A DNA stretch of 64,000 nt from Pseudomonas sp. JM0905a. GTDB taxonomy: Bacteria; Pseudomonadota; Gammaproteobacteria; Pseudomonadales; Pseudomonadaceae. The notes below the pieces were generated by a model. That model saw only the letters and a program-made list of their open reading frames with translations, made no database searches and had not been told where the DNA came from. The position numbers were made by a program, and so were the translations under genes. The stretch's first letter is position 1, and every line of letters begins with the position of its first letter. Below, piece after piece: positions 1 to 8,191 of this stretch. The DNA is taken from positions 1 through 64,000 of the forward strand of contig NZ_JACXBU010000009.1 of NCBI RefSeq assembly GCF_014700075.1, read 5' to 3'.

Positions 1-461
1 AGGTGCAGGGCGGCCAGCCCGGCGACCTGAGCCAGGCGATCAACCACCAGGACCGCCTGGAACGTGCCCTGCGCCAGCAGATCCAGCGCGAACGGCGCTC
101 CCTGGAATCCGGCCTGGCGGTGCTCGCCTCGATCGGCTCCACCTCGCCCTTCATCGGCCTGTTCGGCACCGTGTGGGGCATCATGGAAGCCTTGAAGGGC
201 ATCAGCGCGGCCGGCTCGGCCAGCCTGGAAACCGTGGCCGGGCCCATCGGCGCGGCGCTGATCGCCACCGGCGTGGGCATCGCCGTCGCGGTGCCGGCGG
301 TGCTGGTTTACAACTACTTCCTGCGCAGCCTGAAGCTCACCGCCGCCGACCTCGACGACTTCGCCCACGACTTCTACCTGCTGGCGCAGAAGAGCGCCTT
401 CAAGCTGATCGTCAATCCCGCCCCGGCGCGCGCCACCGGTGCCGTGAAGGAGGCGTCCTGA
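1..461 (+). CDS. exbB: ExbB, TonB-system proton channel subunit (5' truncated)
   Basis: The window edge cuts this gene. The frame is open from the first base, so the GTG at base 3 is an internal codon and not a start. About 152 C-terminal residues remain. They hold the last two membrane helices of the ExbB/TolQ/MotA family, with the conserved block [14 protein letters not shown] at visible residues 47-60. ExbB forms the inner-membrane pentamer that, with ExbD, couples the proton gradient to TonB. The exbD start lies 1 bp after the stop, which supports the call over TolQ. A tonB gene would be expected to the left but is outside the window. Confidence 0.93.
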   Translation, partial: VQGGQPGDLSQAINHQDRLERALRQQIQRERRSLESGLAVLASIGSTSPFIGLFGTVWGIMEALKGISAAGSASLETVAGPIGAALIATGVGIAVAVPAVLVYNYFLRSLKLTAADLDDFAHDFYLLAQKSAFKLIVNPAPARATGAVKEAS

Positions 462-462
462 C

Positions 463-864
463 ATGGCCATCTCCACCCAGGACAACGACGAAGTCCTTTC
501 CGAGATCAACGTCACCCCGCTGGTGGACGTGATGCTGGTGCTGCTGGTGGTGTTCATCGTCACCGCGCCGCTGTTGACCAACGCCATCCCGATCAACCTG
601 CCGAAGACCGAGGCTGTGGCCCCGCCCGAGCAGAAGGACCCGCTGGTGGTGAGCATCGACGGCGCCGGCAAGCTGTTCATCAACAAGGACGAAATCCAGC
701 CCGACCTGCTGCAGAGCAGCCTGGAAGCCGCCAAGGCCAAGGACCCGGAACTGCGCGTGCAACTGCAGGCCGACGACCAGGTGGACTACGGCGCCGTGGC
801 CCGCGCCATGGCCTCCATCGAGCGGGCGGGCATCACCAAGCTCGCGGTGATCACCGCGCGCTGA
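463..864 (+). CDS. exbD: ExbD, TonB-system energizer
   Basis: This 133-residue protein has a short cytoplasmic N-terminus and one transmembrane helix (about residues 20-40) in the conserved context [16 protein letters not shown]. Asp22 is the proton-carrying aspartate of the ExbD/TolR family. The rest is a periplasmic domain of the usual ExbD size. The start ATG is 1 bp past the exbB stop, with a purine-rich GAAGGAGG stretch inside the end of exbB as ribosome binding site, so the two are co-translated. It acts with ExbB to energize TonB-dependent outer-membrane uptake. A GC-rich terminator follows at 975-1014. Confidence 0.95.
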   Translation: MAISTQDNDEVLSEINVTPLVDVMLVLLVVFIVTAPLLTNAIPINLPKTEAVAPPEQKDPLVVSIDGAGKLFINKDEIQPDLLQSSLEAAKAKDPELRVQLQADDQVDYGAVARAMASIERAGITKLAVITAR

Positions 865-951
865 CGTAGGTTGGGCTGAGCTACGCGAAGCCCAACGAAG
901 GCATCCGACACCGCGCGATGTTGGGCCTCGCTGCGCTCAGACCAACCTACG
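865..951. repeat. REP-type inverted repeat, family A (GTAGGTTGGGC)
   Basis: The left arm cgtaggttgggct pairs with the right arm ending accaacctacg, and inner arms tacgcgaagcccaac and gttgggcctcgctgcg pair as well. Related copies lie at 13108-13207 (degenerate), 18213-18299, 21299-21331 (partial) and 28195-28278, all between genes. Confidence 0.8.
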
Positions 952-974
952 GCGTTTCTACGCTGACAGGCTTT

Positions 975-1014
975 GGTCGCCTCTCTTCAGGCAGGGGGGA
1001 GGCGGCCTTTTTAT
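975..1014 (+). terminator. Rho-independent terminator after exbD
   Basis: The arms ggtcgcctc (975-983) and gaggcggcc (999-1007) pair with one mismatch and are followed directly by tttttatt. It lies about 110 bp beyond the exbD stop and most likely ends the exb transcript. Confidence 0.7.
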
Positions 1015-1315
1015 TCCTTTCGGGAGCACGCCGCACCTGCGCAGCGTGCTCGCGGAGCCTGGCGTGACTACGGGGCACGTGTCGCGACTTCAGGGTTGGC
1101 CCGGACTGCGTGAGCAGCTCCGGGCTCTTTTTTGTCCGCACGGCGGCCCCCCGGATATCCAGCAGGTCAGCACCCTGGACGAGCCCAGCCTGAAGGTGCA
1201 GCTACCGATGGCTTATAAGCTAATAATGCATAAGCAAATAAATTCTTATTCCTTAACAGATATATGACCAACGCCTAGACTGGCCAACATCGAATTTCAG
1301 CAAGGAGGGCTCGCC
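1015..1315. other. Intergenic region with a second terminator and an AT-rich promoter zone; possible small RNA
   Basis: I see no convincing protein gene here. A hairpin with arms gagcacgc (1024) and gcgtgctc (about 1045) is followed at 1099-1133 by a classic terminator: gcccgga and tccgggc arms, then a tctttttt tract. The exb terminator lies just upstream, so this second terminator has no gene to end, which suggests a short untranslated RNA or a remnant. From about 1210 to 1262 the sequence turns AT-rich (ttataagc, aataatgcataagc, aaattcttattcc). That part looks like the promoter of the hydrolase gene that follows. Confidence 0.5.
1099..1133 (+). terminator. Rho-independent terminator with no obvious upstream gene
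   Basis: The stem gcccgga (1099-1105) pairs with tccgggc (1119-1125) around ctgcgtgagcag, itself able to pair, and is followed by tctttttt. The preceding gene already has its own terminator, so this one probably ends a separate short transcript. Confidence 0.6.
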
Positions 1316-1897
1316 ATGCGCAGCCAGGCCATTCGCTACCTGATCCTGCCGGGATGGCAGGGCTCCCCCGACGAGCATTGGCAAAGCCATTGGCAGCGCA
1401 CGCTGCCCAATGCCAGCCGGGTCGAGCAGGCCGACTGGAACAACCCGGACCGCGCGTCCTGGGTGGAGGCGCTGGAGCGCGCCATCGATGCCGAACGTAC
1501 TCCGGTGATCCTCATCGCCCACAGCCTGGGCTGCGTGACCGTGGCCCACTGGGCGGCCCAGTCCGACCCGGATGTATTGCGCCGCGTGCGGGGTGCGCTG
1601 TTGGTCGCTCCGGCGGATGTACAGCGCCCTGGTTGCCCCGAGCCGCTCAAGGGGTTCGCGCCTATCCCGAGGGATCTGCTGCCATTCCCGACGCTGCTGG
1701 TGGGCTCGGACAACGACCCTGCCGCCAGTCCCCAGCGGGCACTGGAAATGGCCCGCAGCTGGGGGGCCGAAGCGGCCATCCTCACCGGTGCCGGGCATAT
1801 CAACGTGAAGTCCGGTCACAACACCTGGGAGCAGGGCTTCGCCCATCTGTATCGCCTGCAGAGCCGCGTCGAAGAGCTTGCTCGCCGCCGCGCCTGA
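1316..1897 (+). CDS. RBBP9/YdeN-type alpha/beta serine hydrolase
   Basis: This 193-residue protein is a small single-domain alpha/beta hydrolase of the RBBP9/YdeN family (DUF1234 type). The N-terminus YLILPGWQGSPDEHW is diagnostic of the family. The nucleophile is Ser70 in AHSLGC, the acid is in SDNDP, and the catalytic His is in GAGHINVKSGH near the C-terminus. It lacks a signal peptide and is cytosolic. The start is fixed by a strong AAGGAGGG ribosome binding site 5 bp upstream. The natural substrate of the family is unclear. The AT-rich promoter resembles those of the sulfur genes further right, so a link to sulfur limitation is possible but unproven. Confidence 0.85.
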   Translation: MRSQAIRYLILPGWQGSPDEHWQSHWQRTLPNASRVEQADWNNPDRASWVEALERAIDAERTPVILIAHSLGCVTVAHWAAQSDPDVLRRVRGALLVAPADVQRPGCPEPLKGFAPIPRDLLPFPTLLVGSDNDPAASPQRALEMARSWGAEAAILTGAGHINVKSGHNTWEQGFAHLYRLQSRVEELARRRA

Positions 1898-1934
1898 GAA
1901 CCTGCCCAGGATCGGCTGCGCGTCGGAATAACTG

Positions 1935-2085
1935 CGTTGAAAACGGCTTCGGGCTTGCTCATTTACAGCTCGTAAACTCCGCGGCCTCAGCCGTTTGATT
2001 CGCTGGCGCTCTCCCTTCGGGCCAGCTTGTGAGCTGTTACTCCCGTTGGTCGTTGCGCCTTGTTCTTCTCTAGCTCGCTCGATCC
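1935..2085. repeat. Probable dispersed intergenic repeat upstream of the AAA+ gene
   Basis: The segment contains nested inverted repeats: aaacggct (1941-1948) with agccgttt (1989-1996), and tttac-agctc-gtaaa inside. It resembles a repetitive element I recall from pseudomonad intergenic regions, but there is no second copy in this window, so the repeat status is an inference. Confidence 0.35.
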
Positions 2086-2163
2086 TGAACAGGTTCAGTC
2101 TTTTTATTTTTGTTACGCCAGGGTCCGCTGCACCGCAGCCTGGGCCCGGTGGGAGATTTCGTC

Positions 2164-3084
2164 ATGAGTAAGGAAACCCCCGGCCAGCCACTGCTGACCT
2201 TCGCCGACGCCGACCGCAGCCCCCTGAGTATCCGGGCCCGTGCCTTGGTATTCGTCGACGCGCGCTCGCGCCAGTTGCGCGAAGAGGTCGACCAGCTCGC
2301 GCCCAGTGCGCTGCCGGTGCTGATCCAGGGCGAGACCGGTACCGGCAAGGAATTGCTGGCGCGTCAGATCCACCGTTCCAGCGACCGACCCGGCCTGTTC
2401 GTGGCGGTGAGTTGCAGCGCCATCAGCAAGACCTACGCCGAGGCCGAGTTGTTCGGCCACGCCGCCGGTGCCCACAACGGCTCGGCCAGCAGTCGCGCCG
2501 GCTGGTTCGGTTCGGCCAACGGCGGGACGCTCTACCTGGATGAAATCGGCGACCTGCCGCTACCCCTGCAGGGCAAGCTGCTGGCGGCCCTGGAAAGCCG
2601 CGAGGTGGTTCGAGTTGGAGCCCAGCAACCGACACCGGTGGATGTGCGCCTGGTGGCCGCCACCAGCATCGACCTGGCAAAGGCGGTGAACGCCGGCAAG
2701 TTCAACGCGCGGCTTTATCAGTATCTCGATGAAGGCCGAGTGGAACTGCCGCCGCTGCGCGAACGCCCGGACGACATTCTGCCGTTGGCCGAGTACTTCC
2801 TCGGCATCTACGCCCAGCGGCTGGACTTGCCGCTGCCGCTGATCAGCGCATCAGCCCAGGCGGCGCTTGAGGCCTACCCCTGGCCGGGCAATACCCGAGA
2901 ACTGGAGAACAGCGTGCACTTCGCGCTGCTGGTCAGCGTGGGCGACGAGATCCTGCCCGAGCACCTCAACCTGCCCCCATTGCCGGGCTATGCGCAGCTC
3001 GCGGTGCAGTTGCGCCGCCTTGCGGCAAACGACGAGGAGCGCGACCACCTGCGCCAGCTGTTCGCGGAGGTGCTGGCGGGATAG
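2164..3084 (+). CDS. Sigma54-type AAA+ protein without a DNA-binding domain (SfnR-like, atypical)
   Basis: This 306-residue protein is almost only the AAA+ domain of a bacterial enhancer-binding protein. It has Walker A GETGTGKE (56-63), Walker B GGTLYLDEIGDLP, sensor I VAATS, the arginine-finger region PLRERPDDILPLAEYFL and sensor II YPWPGNTRELENS. Two things are odd. The sigma54-contacting loop, normally GAFTGA, reads GAHNGS (residues 102-107). The protein also stops shortly after the AAA+ lid, with no C-terminal Fis-type helix-turn-helix. SfnR-type activators of sulfur-starvation genes have a similar domain plus the HTH. I chose ATG 2164 over the upstream ATG at 2110 because the conserved region starts soon after it. 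It may be a decoy, a partner of another activator, or decayed. Confidence 0.8.
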   Translation: MSKETPGQPLLTFADADRSPLSIRARALVFVDARSRQLREEVDQLAPSALPVLIQGETGTGKELLARQIHRSSDRPGLFVAVSCSAISKTYAEAELFGHAAGAHNGSASSRAGWFGSANGGTLYLDEIGDLPLPLQGKLLAALESREVVRVGAQQPTPVDVRLVAATSIDLAKAVNAGKFNARLYQYLDEGRVELPPLRERPDDILPLAEYFLGIYAQRLDLPLPLISASAQAALEAYPWPGNTRELENSVHFALLVSVGDEILPEHLNLPPLPGYAQLAVQLRRLAANDEERDHLRQLFAEVLAG

Positions 3085-3092
3085 GGCTTTGG

Positions 3093-3155
3093 TGTAGGAG
3101 CGAGCTTGCTCGCGAAGATCGGGCACCGCTTTTCGCGAGCAAGCTCGCTCCTACA
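3093..3155. repeat. REP-type inverted repeat, family B (GTAGGAGCGAGCTTGCTCGCGAA)
   Basis: The arms tgtaggagcgagcttgctcg and cgagcaagctcgctcctaca pair almost perfectly between the convergent AAA+ and MFS genes. A half copy is seen at 18174-18196. This is a common pseudomonad REP layout. Confidence 0.85.
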
Positions 3156-3173
3156 TTTGGCTCGCAATCCGGG

Positions 3174-4367
3174 TTACGGATGGAGCTGTCCGGTGGCTTT
3201 CAGGTGGTCCTTTACCGAGCGCAGGCGCGGTAGCGGCAGGCAGACGAGGATGGTCAGGGCCAGCACGCCCACGCCCATCAGTGGCAGGTTGGACAGGCCC
3301 ATGTTGGTGCTCAGCCACAGGCCGCCGACGAAAGCGCCACTGGCGTTGCCCAGGTTGAAGGCGGCGTGGCTGAGGGTGGCGGCGAGGCTCGCCGATTCGC
3401 CGGCCTGCTCCACCAGCAGCAATTGCAGCGGCGAGGAAATGGCGAAGCTGGCCACGCCCCAGAGGAACAGGCAGCCCAGCGCCAGAGCCGGAACCTGCGC
3501 AAAAGCGAACAGGCCCAGCAGGCACAGCGCGCTGACGATGAAGGCCAGCGGCAGCGAGTAGCGGAAGCCCTTGTCCGCCAGGCGGCCACCCAGCAGATTG
3601 CCCACGGTCAGGCCGATGCCGAACAGCAGCAGGGCGAAGTTGGCGTGCTCCGGGGTGAAGCCGGAGACGTCGCGCAGCAGCGGGCTGATGTAGGTGAACA
3701 CGCCGAACAGCGCCACCGACGACAGGCTGCAGACAAACAACGCGTGCAGTACCGGGCGTCGCAGGATGCCGTCCCAGGCGCCGGCGGCATTGGCTTGCGG
3801 CCTCGGCGTGGCCGGCAGCCAGAGCGCTTGCGCCAGCAGGGTGAGGAAGCCGAGCGCGGCCACCACCATGAAGGTCACCCGCCAACTGGTGGCCTGGCCC
3901 AGCCAGGCGCCGGCCGGAACGCCGAGCACGTTGGCGATGGTCAGGCCGCTCAGCACCAGGGCCATGGCCGAAGCACGGCGGTGCGGAGGGGCCAGCTCAG
4001 CGGCGAGCAGGGTGGCGCAGCCGAAGAAGCCGGCATGGCTGAAGGCGGTGAACATGCGCATGGCCAGCAACCACTCGTAGTTCGGCGCCAGGGCGCAACC
4101 GAGATTGCCCAGGGCGTAGGCGCCCATCAGCCAGAGCAGCGCCTGACGGCGCGGCAGGCGACCGAGCAGCGGCCCCAGCAGCGGCGCGCCGATCACCACG
4201 CCCATGGCGTAGGCGCTGACCAGCAGGCCGGCGTCGGACAGGCTGACCTGTAGGTCTTTGGCGACCTCGGGCAAGAGACCCATGATGATGAATTCGCTGC
4301 TGCCGACGACGAAGCCGCCCAGTGCGAGGGCCAGTAGCGGCAGGGAGAGGAGGGTGCTCGGGTTCAT
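3174..4367 (-). CDS. MFS drug/sugar efflux-type transporter (DHA1, AraJ-like)
   Basis: This 397-residue protein has about twelve hydrophobic helices. The N-terminal stretch GGFVVGSSEFIIMGLLPEVAKDL is typical of the AraJ/NepI/PbuE branch of DHA1 exporters, with the loop-2 motif GPLLGRLPRRQALL and the matching second-half motif GGRLADKGFRY. The substrate cannot be told from sequence; family members export arabinose-like sugars, purine ribonucleosides or drugs. The gene stands alone, convergent with the AAA+ gene and separated from the cystine transporter genes by a REP element. The ATG start leaves a normal first helix. Confidence 0.88.
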   Translation of the reverse strand: MNPSTLLSLPLLALALGGFVVGSSEFIIMGLLPEVAKDLQVSLSDAGLLVSAYAMGVVIGAPLLGPLLGRLPRRQALLWLMGAYALGNLGCALAPNYEWLLAMRMFTAFSHAGFFGCATLLAAELAPPHRRASAMALVLSGLTIANVLGVPAGAWLGQATSWRVTFMVVAALGFLTLLAQALWLPATPRPQANAAGAWDGILRRPVLHALFVCSLSSVALFGVFTYISPLLRDVSGFTPEHANFALLLFGIGLTVGNLLGGRLADKGFRYSLPLAFIVSALCLLGLFAFAQVPALALGCLFLWGVASFAISSPLQLLLVEQAGESASLAATLSHAAFNLGNASGAFVGGLWLSTNMGLSNLPLMGVGVLALTILVCLPLPRLRSVKDHLKATGQLHP

Positions 4368-4465
4368 GCGGGTTCCGGTGGCGGGGCTGTATTGCGGGGG
4401 GCGCGGATTCTACGCGCATTTCCTTGCAGGGGGCTTACCGCTGGGGCAGGTGGGGCGGCTCCACC

Positions 4466-4564
4466 TGTAGGGGCGAATTCATTCGCCGAGGGCAGCGAAG
4501 CTGCCCCATTGAACACACGAATGGCAGACCTTCGGCCTGCTTGGCGAATGAATTCGCCCCTACA
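4466..4564. repeat. REP-type inverted repeat, family C (GGGGCGAATTCATTCGC)
   Basis: The outer arms tgtaggggcgaattcattcg (4466) and cgaatgaattcgcccctaca (to 4564) form a near-perfect long inverted repeat around a GC-rich core with a smaller hairpin. Full copies of this family lie at 9083-9177, 10414-10506, 33385-33483 and 59949-60045, with partial copies at 18310, 28090, 36655 and 61981. Confidence 0.85.
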
Positions 4565-4585
4565 AGGGTTCTCCCAGCAGGGCGA

Positions 4586-5332
4586 TCAGCCGTTGATGAA
4601 CTTGCTCAGGAACTGCTTGGTGCGCTCTTCCTTCGGTGTGCTGAACAGTGCCTTGGCGTCGCCCTGTTCGACGATCACGCCCTTGTCGATGAAGATCGCG
4701 CGGTTGGCCACGTCGCGCGCGAAGCTCATTTCGTGGGTGACGATCACCATGGTGCGTTTCTCTTCCGCCAGGCCACGGATGGTGGCGAGCACTTCGCCCA
4801 CCAGCTCCGGGTCGAGCGCCGAGGTGGGCTCGTCGAAGAGGATCACGTCCGGCTCCATGGCCAGGGCGCGAGCGATGGCCACGCGTTGCTGCTGGCCGCC
4901 GGAAAGGCGCTTGGGATAGGCGTCTTCCTTGCCTGCGAGGCCAACCTTGGCCAGCAGCCGGCGGGCACGCTCGATGGCGCGCTCGCGCGGTTCCTTCTTC
5001 ACCACCACCGGGCCTTCGATGACGTTCTCCAGAGCGGTGCGATGGGGGAAGAGGTTGAAGTTCTGGAACACGAAGCCGACGTGCTGGCGCAGCTTGCGGA
5101 TCAGCCCTTGTTGCTGCTTCAGCGGCCTGCTCGCGTCGATCTCGATCTCGCCCACCCGGATGAGCCCACCACTGGGCACTTCCAGCAGGTTGAGGCAGCG
5201 CAGCAGGGTGGTCTTGCCGGAGCCGCTGGGGCCGATGATGGCCACCACTTCGCCCGGCTCGATAGTCAGGTCGATGCCCTTGAGCACCTCCTGGCCCTTG
5301 AAGGATTTGGTCAGGTTACGGACGGTGATCAT
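4586..5332 (-). CDS. tcyN: Cystine-type amino-acid ABC transporter, ATP-binding subunit
   Basis: This 248-residue protein is an ATPase of the polar amino-acid transporter family (GlnQ/HisP/TcyN). Walker A is GPSGSGKT (34-41), followed by the Q-loop [10 protein letters not shown], the signature LSGGQQQR, Walker B VILFDEP and the switch His in VTHEM. It powers the permease next door. Its ATG overlaps the permease stop by 1 bp, so the order on the minus strand is binding protein, permease, ATPase. Cystine as substrate is inferred from similarity of the set to E. coli FliY-YecS-YecC and from the D-cysteine desulfhydrase upstream; another sulfur amino acid or a polar amino acid is possible. Confidence 0.85.
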   Translation of the reverse strand: MITVRNLTKSFKGQEVLKGIDLTIEPGEVVAIIGPSGSGKTTLLRCLNLLEVPSGGLIRVGEIEIDASRPLKQQQGLIRKLRQHVGFVFQNFNLFPHRTALENVIEGPVVVKKEPRERAIERARRLLAKVGLAGKEDAYPKRLSGGQQQRVAIARALAMEPDVILFDEPTSALDPELVGEVLATIRGLAEEKRTMVIVTHEMSFARDVANRAIFIDKGVIVEQGDAKALFSTPKEERTKQFLSKFING

Positions 5333-6000
5333 CAGCTGTCCTGCTCATGCTGGTTGACCCGCGCCTCGAGGCGGCCCTGGAAGTGCGACAGAACGGTGGC
5401 CAACACCCAGTAGAGCAGCGCGGCGGCCAGGTACATGGTGAAGATTTCGAAGGTGCGCGCGGTAATCAGCTGCGCCTGGCGGAACAGTTCAGGCACCTGG
5501 ATGGTGGCGGCCAGGGCGGTGTCCTTCACCAGCGAGATGAAGCTGTTGCCGAGCGGCGGCAACGCGGTGCGCGCAGCCTGCGGGAGGATGGCGCGGACCA
5601 GCGTCTGGGTGCGGCTCATGCCGATGCTGGCGGCGGCTTCCCATTGGCCCCGGTCGATGGAGGCGATGGCGGCGCGGAGGATCTCCGAGGTGTAGGCGGC
5701 CATGTTCAGCGAGAAGCCGATCAGCGCCGCGGGCAGCGGTTCGAGCTGGATGCCCAGCTGCGGCAGGCCGTAATAGATCATGAACAACTGCACCAGCAGC
5801 GGCGTGCCACGGAAGAAGGACACGTAGATTCGCGAAATCCACTGCAGGGCGGTGAAACCATAAAGGCGCATCAGGGCGAGGACGAACCCCAGCAGCAGTC
5901 CGAAGAACATGCCGCCGAGGCTCAGTACTACCGTAAAAACCGCGCCCTTCAACAGGAAGGGCGCGGAATCCAGCGCAAGTTGAAGGCTTGCGTCGATCAT
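5332..6000 (-). CDS. tcyL: Cystine-type amino-acid ABC transporter, permease
   Basis: This 222-residue membrane protein has about five helices and the EAA-type loop of amino-acid permeases ([22 protein letters not shown]). The N-terminal segment [23 protein letters not shown] is the first helix, followed by [15 protein letters not shown], typical of HisM/GlnP/TcyL. It overlaps the binding-protein gene by 4 bp and the ATPase gene by 1 bp, showing tight translational coupling. It forms the membrane channel for the substrate delivered by the periplasmic protein encoded at 5997-6794. Confidence 0.87.
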   Translation of the reverse strand: MIDASLQLALDSAPFLLKGAVFTVVLSLGGMFFGLLLGFVLALMRLYGFTALQWISRIYVSFFRGTPLLVQLFMIYYGLPQLGIQLEPLPAALIGFSLNMAAYTSEILRAAIASIDRGQWEAAASIGMSRTQTLVRAILPQAARTALPPLGNSFISLVKDTALAATIQVPELFRQAQLITARTFEIFTMYLAAALLYWVLATVLSHFQGRLEARVNQHEQDS

Positions 6001-6794
6001 TGGGTCACGTCAGCCTTGAACCATTTCTCGGAGAGTTTCTTCAGGGTGCCGTCGGCTTTCAGCTTGGCCAGCGCCTTGTCGATGGCGGCCAGCAATTCCG
6101 GGTTGCCTTTGCGCAGGGCGATGCCGGCTTCCTGGCGGGAGAAGGGTTCGCCGGTCACGGCCAGCTTGCCGCCGGTTTTCTCGACCATTTCGAAGGCGGC
6201 CAGGCGGTCCACCAGGATGGCGTCGATGCGGCCGACGTTGAGGTCCTGGAACTTGGTGGGGTCGTCGTCGTAGGTACGGATGTCAGCCTGCGGGACGTTT
6301 TCCTTCAGCCACTGCTCGTAGTTGGTGCCCAGGCCCACGCCGACTTTCTTGCCGGCCAGATCAGCCGCGCTCTTGATGTCGCCTTCGGTGCCCTTGCGCA
6401 CCAGCGCCTGGATGCCGGAGACGGTGTAGGGGGTGGAGAAGTCGTACTTCTTCTTGCGCTCGTCGGAGATGGTCACCTGGTTGATCACCACGTCCAGGCG
6501 CTTGGATTCCAGCGCCGCGAGGATGCCGTCCCACTTGGTCGGCTGGAACTCGGCCTTCACGCCCAGCTCCTTGGCCAGTGCTTCGGCCAGGTCCACTTCG
6601 AAGCCGGTCAGCTTGCCGCTCTCGTCCTGGTAGTTGAAGGGCGGGTAAGTGCCTTCAAGGCCGACCTTGATGGCGCCTTTCTGCTGGATGTCCTGGAGCA
6701 GGTCGGCGGCGGAGCTGGTGCCGACGAAGCTGGCGCCGAGCACCAGGCTCAGGCTGCCGAGGATGAACTGGCGACGCAGGGTAGCGAATGTCAT
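5997..6794 (-). CDS. tcyJ: Cystine-type periplasmic substrate-binding protein
   Basis: This 265-residue protein has a signal peptide (about residues 1-29, ending TSSAA). The mature part is of the polar amino-acid binding family: GTYPPFNYQDESGKLTGFEVDLAEALA, then DVVINQVTISDERKKKYDFSTPY and the hinge FQDLNVGRIDAILVD. It resembles E. coli FliY (TcyJ), which binds L-cystine and related compounds. It is the first gene of the transporter operon. The 60-bp AT-rich stretch upstream (6838-6900), shared in style with other sulfur genes here, is the likely regulated promoter. Confidence 0.87.
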   Translation of the reverse strand: MTFATLRRQFILGSLSLVLGASFVGTSSAADLLQDIQQKGAIKVGLEGTYPPFNYQDESGKLTGFEVDLAEALAKELGVKAEFQPTKWDGILAALESKRLDVVINQVTISDERKKKYDFSTPYTVSGIQALVRKGTEGDIKSAADLAGKKVGVGLGTNYEQWLKENVPQADIRTYDDDPTKFQDLNVGRIDAILVDRLAAFEMVEKTGGKLAVTGEPFSRQEAGIALRKGNPELLAAIDKALAKLKADGTLKKLSEKWFKADVTQ

Positions 6795-6837
6795 ATGAGC
6801 CTCACGGGGCAGGTGTCTAAAGGTGGGGCAACTCTAA

Positions 6838-6900
6838 GGATTTGGTTATATGCAATAAAATAATTAAAAATTATTCATTGCTTCAAATAAAGCATAAGCA
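6838..6900 (-). promoter_or_regulatory. AT-rich promoter/operator region of the cystine transporter operon
   Basis: In otherwise GC-rich DNA this block is mostly A/T (gcaataaaataattaaaaat, then ttattcattgcttc). It sits 45-105 bp before the tcyJ-like start. Similar AT-rich blocks precede the hydrolase (1210-1262), the MetQ-like gene (8040-8096), tauA (24080-24125), the OprD-like porin (26530-26570) and lsfA (28345-28400). CysB-type sites are AT-rich, so CysB control is plausible. Confidence 0.45.
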
Positions 6901-6904
6901 GGTG

Positions 6905-7906
6905 TCACGGGGTACCCGCTGGATGATAGGCGAACAGTGCCGGGGAGCCACCGGTGTGCAGGAACAGCACCGGGCCGTCACCGTCGAATGCGCCCTTGGC
7001 AATGCCATCCAGCAAGCCGGCGAAGGCCTTGCCGGTGTAGACCGGGTCCAGCAGCAAGCCTTCGTGGCTGGCGGCCCGGCGCACGGCGTCGAGGGTGCCG
7101 GCGTTCGGTTCGCCGTAGCGCGGGAAGAAGTACTGGTCCCACAACTCCACTTTGAGCCCCGCCGGGACCGGCACGCCGAGCAGGTCGGCGGTGCGTTGCA
7201 GCAGGCCTTCCACTTTCGGGCGCTGAGTGGCGTCCGGGCGCGAGACGGTGACGCCGACCAGGCGCGTGCCGGGCAGGGCGTATTCCAGTGCCAGGGCGAG
7301 TCCGGCATGGGTGCCGGCGCTGCCGGAAGCCAGGACCACGGCCGAGAAGTGCTCACCGCTGGCCTTGATCTGCTCGGCCAGTTCCAGGCCGGCGCGCACA
7401 TAGCCCAGGGCGCCCAGGGCGTTGGAACCGCCGATGGGGACCAGGTAGGGACGTTTACCGGCGGCGCGCAGGCGTTCGCCGGTGGCGGCGAGGAGTTCGT
7501 CGGCGTTGTCCAGGTTGGGCACGAGTTCGACCTCGGTGCCGAACAGGTCCAGCAGCAGGCGGTTGCCGTTCTCCAGGTAGTTGCGGTCGGCGGTGCCGAT
7601 GGGGTTTTCCAGCAGGGCGACGCAGCCAAGGCCCAGGCGTGCGGCGAGGGCGGCGGTCTGGCGCACGTGGTTGGACTGGATGGCGCCGGCGGTGACCAGG
7701 GTATCGGCCCCCTGCGCCAGGGCCTCGGCGGCGAGGAACTCCAGCTTGCGGACCTTGTTGCCGCCCAGGGCGAAGGGGGTGATGTCGTCGCGCTTCACAT
7801 AGACATCACGGCCGACTTTCTGCGAGAGGTGCGCAAGCTTCTCCAGCGGGGTGGGTGAGGGAACCAGTTCCAGGCGGGAAAAGCGGGCGAGGGCGGCGTT
7901 GAGCAT
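6905..7906 (-). CDS. dcyD: D-cysteine desulfhydrase (PLP enzyme)
   Basis: This 333-residue fold-type II PLP enzyme belongs to the ACC deaminase/D-cysteine desulfhydrase family. It converts D-cysteine to pyruvate, ammonia and sulfide. The PLP lysine is Lys51 in [11 protein letters not shown], the same number as in E. coli DcyD, and the phosphate loop appears as SGSAGTHAG. The cofactor-region sequence [13 protein letters not shown] is also conserved. Adjacent upstream of a cystine-type transporter on the same strand, it matches the E. coli dcyD-fliY-yecSC neighbourhood. ACC deaminase is the main alternative, but its signature residues differ and the context favours DcyD. Confidence 0.88.
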   Translation of the reverse strand: MLNAALARFSRLELVPSPTPLEKLAHLSQKVGRDVYVKRDDITPFALGGNKVRKLEFLAAEALAQGADTLVTAGAIQSNHVRQTAALAARLGLGCVALLENPIGTADRNYLENGNRLLLDLFGTEVELVPNLDNADELLAATGERLRAAGKRPYLVPIGGSNALGALGYVRAGLELAEQIKASGEHFSAVVLASGSAGTHAGLALALEYALPGTRLVGVTVSRPDATQRPKVEGLLQRTADLLGVPVPAGLKVELWDQYFFPRYGEPNAGTLDAVRRAASHEGLLLDPVYTGKAFAGLLDGIAKGAFDGDGPVLFLHTGGSPALFAYHPAGTP

Positions 7907-8034
7907 GACAGCGGCTCATTGGGCAGTTGCGAAGCCTGCCACTCTAGTGAGCCAGCGCTTTACAGGCAATTCTCAGAGGCGACATGAAAGTACTGGTCAG
8001 TCAGGGCTGAGACGGCATCGGGCGGTCCGTTCTC

Positions 8035-8097
8035 ATATTCGGAACGGAATATAAAAATAAGAAAACGATATTTGTTAGTTATAAAAAATCTTCGTAG
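8035..8097 (+). promoter_or_regulatory. AT-rich promoter region between dcyD and the MetQ-like gene
   Basis: Runs such as gaatataaaaataagaaaacg and gttataaaaaatcttcg stand out in the 285-bp divergent intergenic region. They lie 95-157 bp before the MetQ-like start and within 190 bp of the dcyD start, so they could serve either gene. The base composition matches the other sulfur-gene promoters in this window. Confidence 0.4.
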
Positions 8098-8191
8098 TGT
8101 CGGCCTCAACCCGGCGCACCCAGACCGGGCATCCCAACACTTGCTCGCGGCTGAAGATCCAGCCGGAGCCGCAGAATCAAAAAGGATCATC

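Noticed and set aside
1046-1267. 73-codon frame between exbD and the hydrolase
   Set aside because: It spans a terminator hairpin and the AT-rich promoter and lacks a ribosome site.
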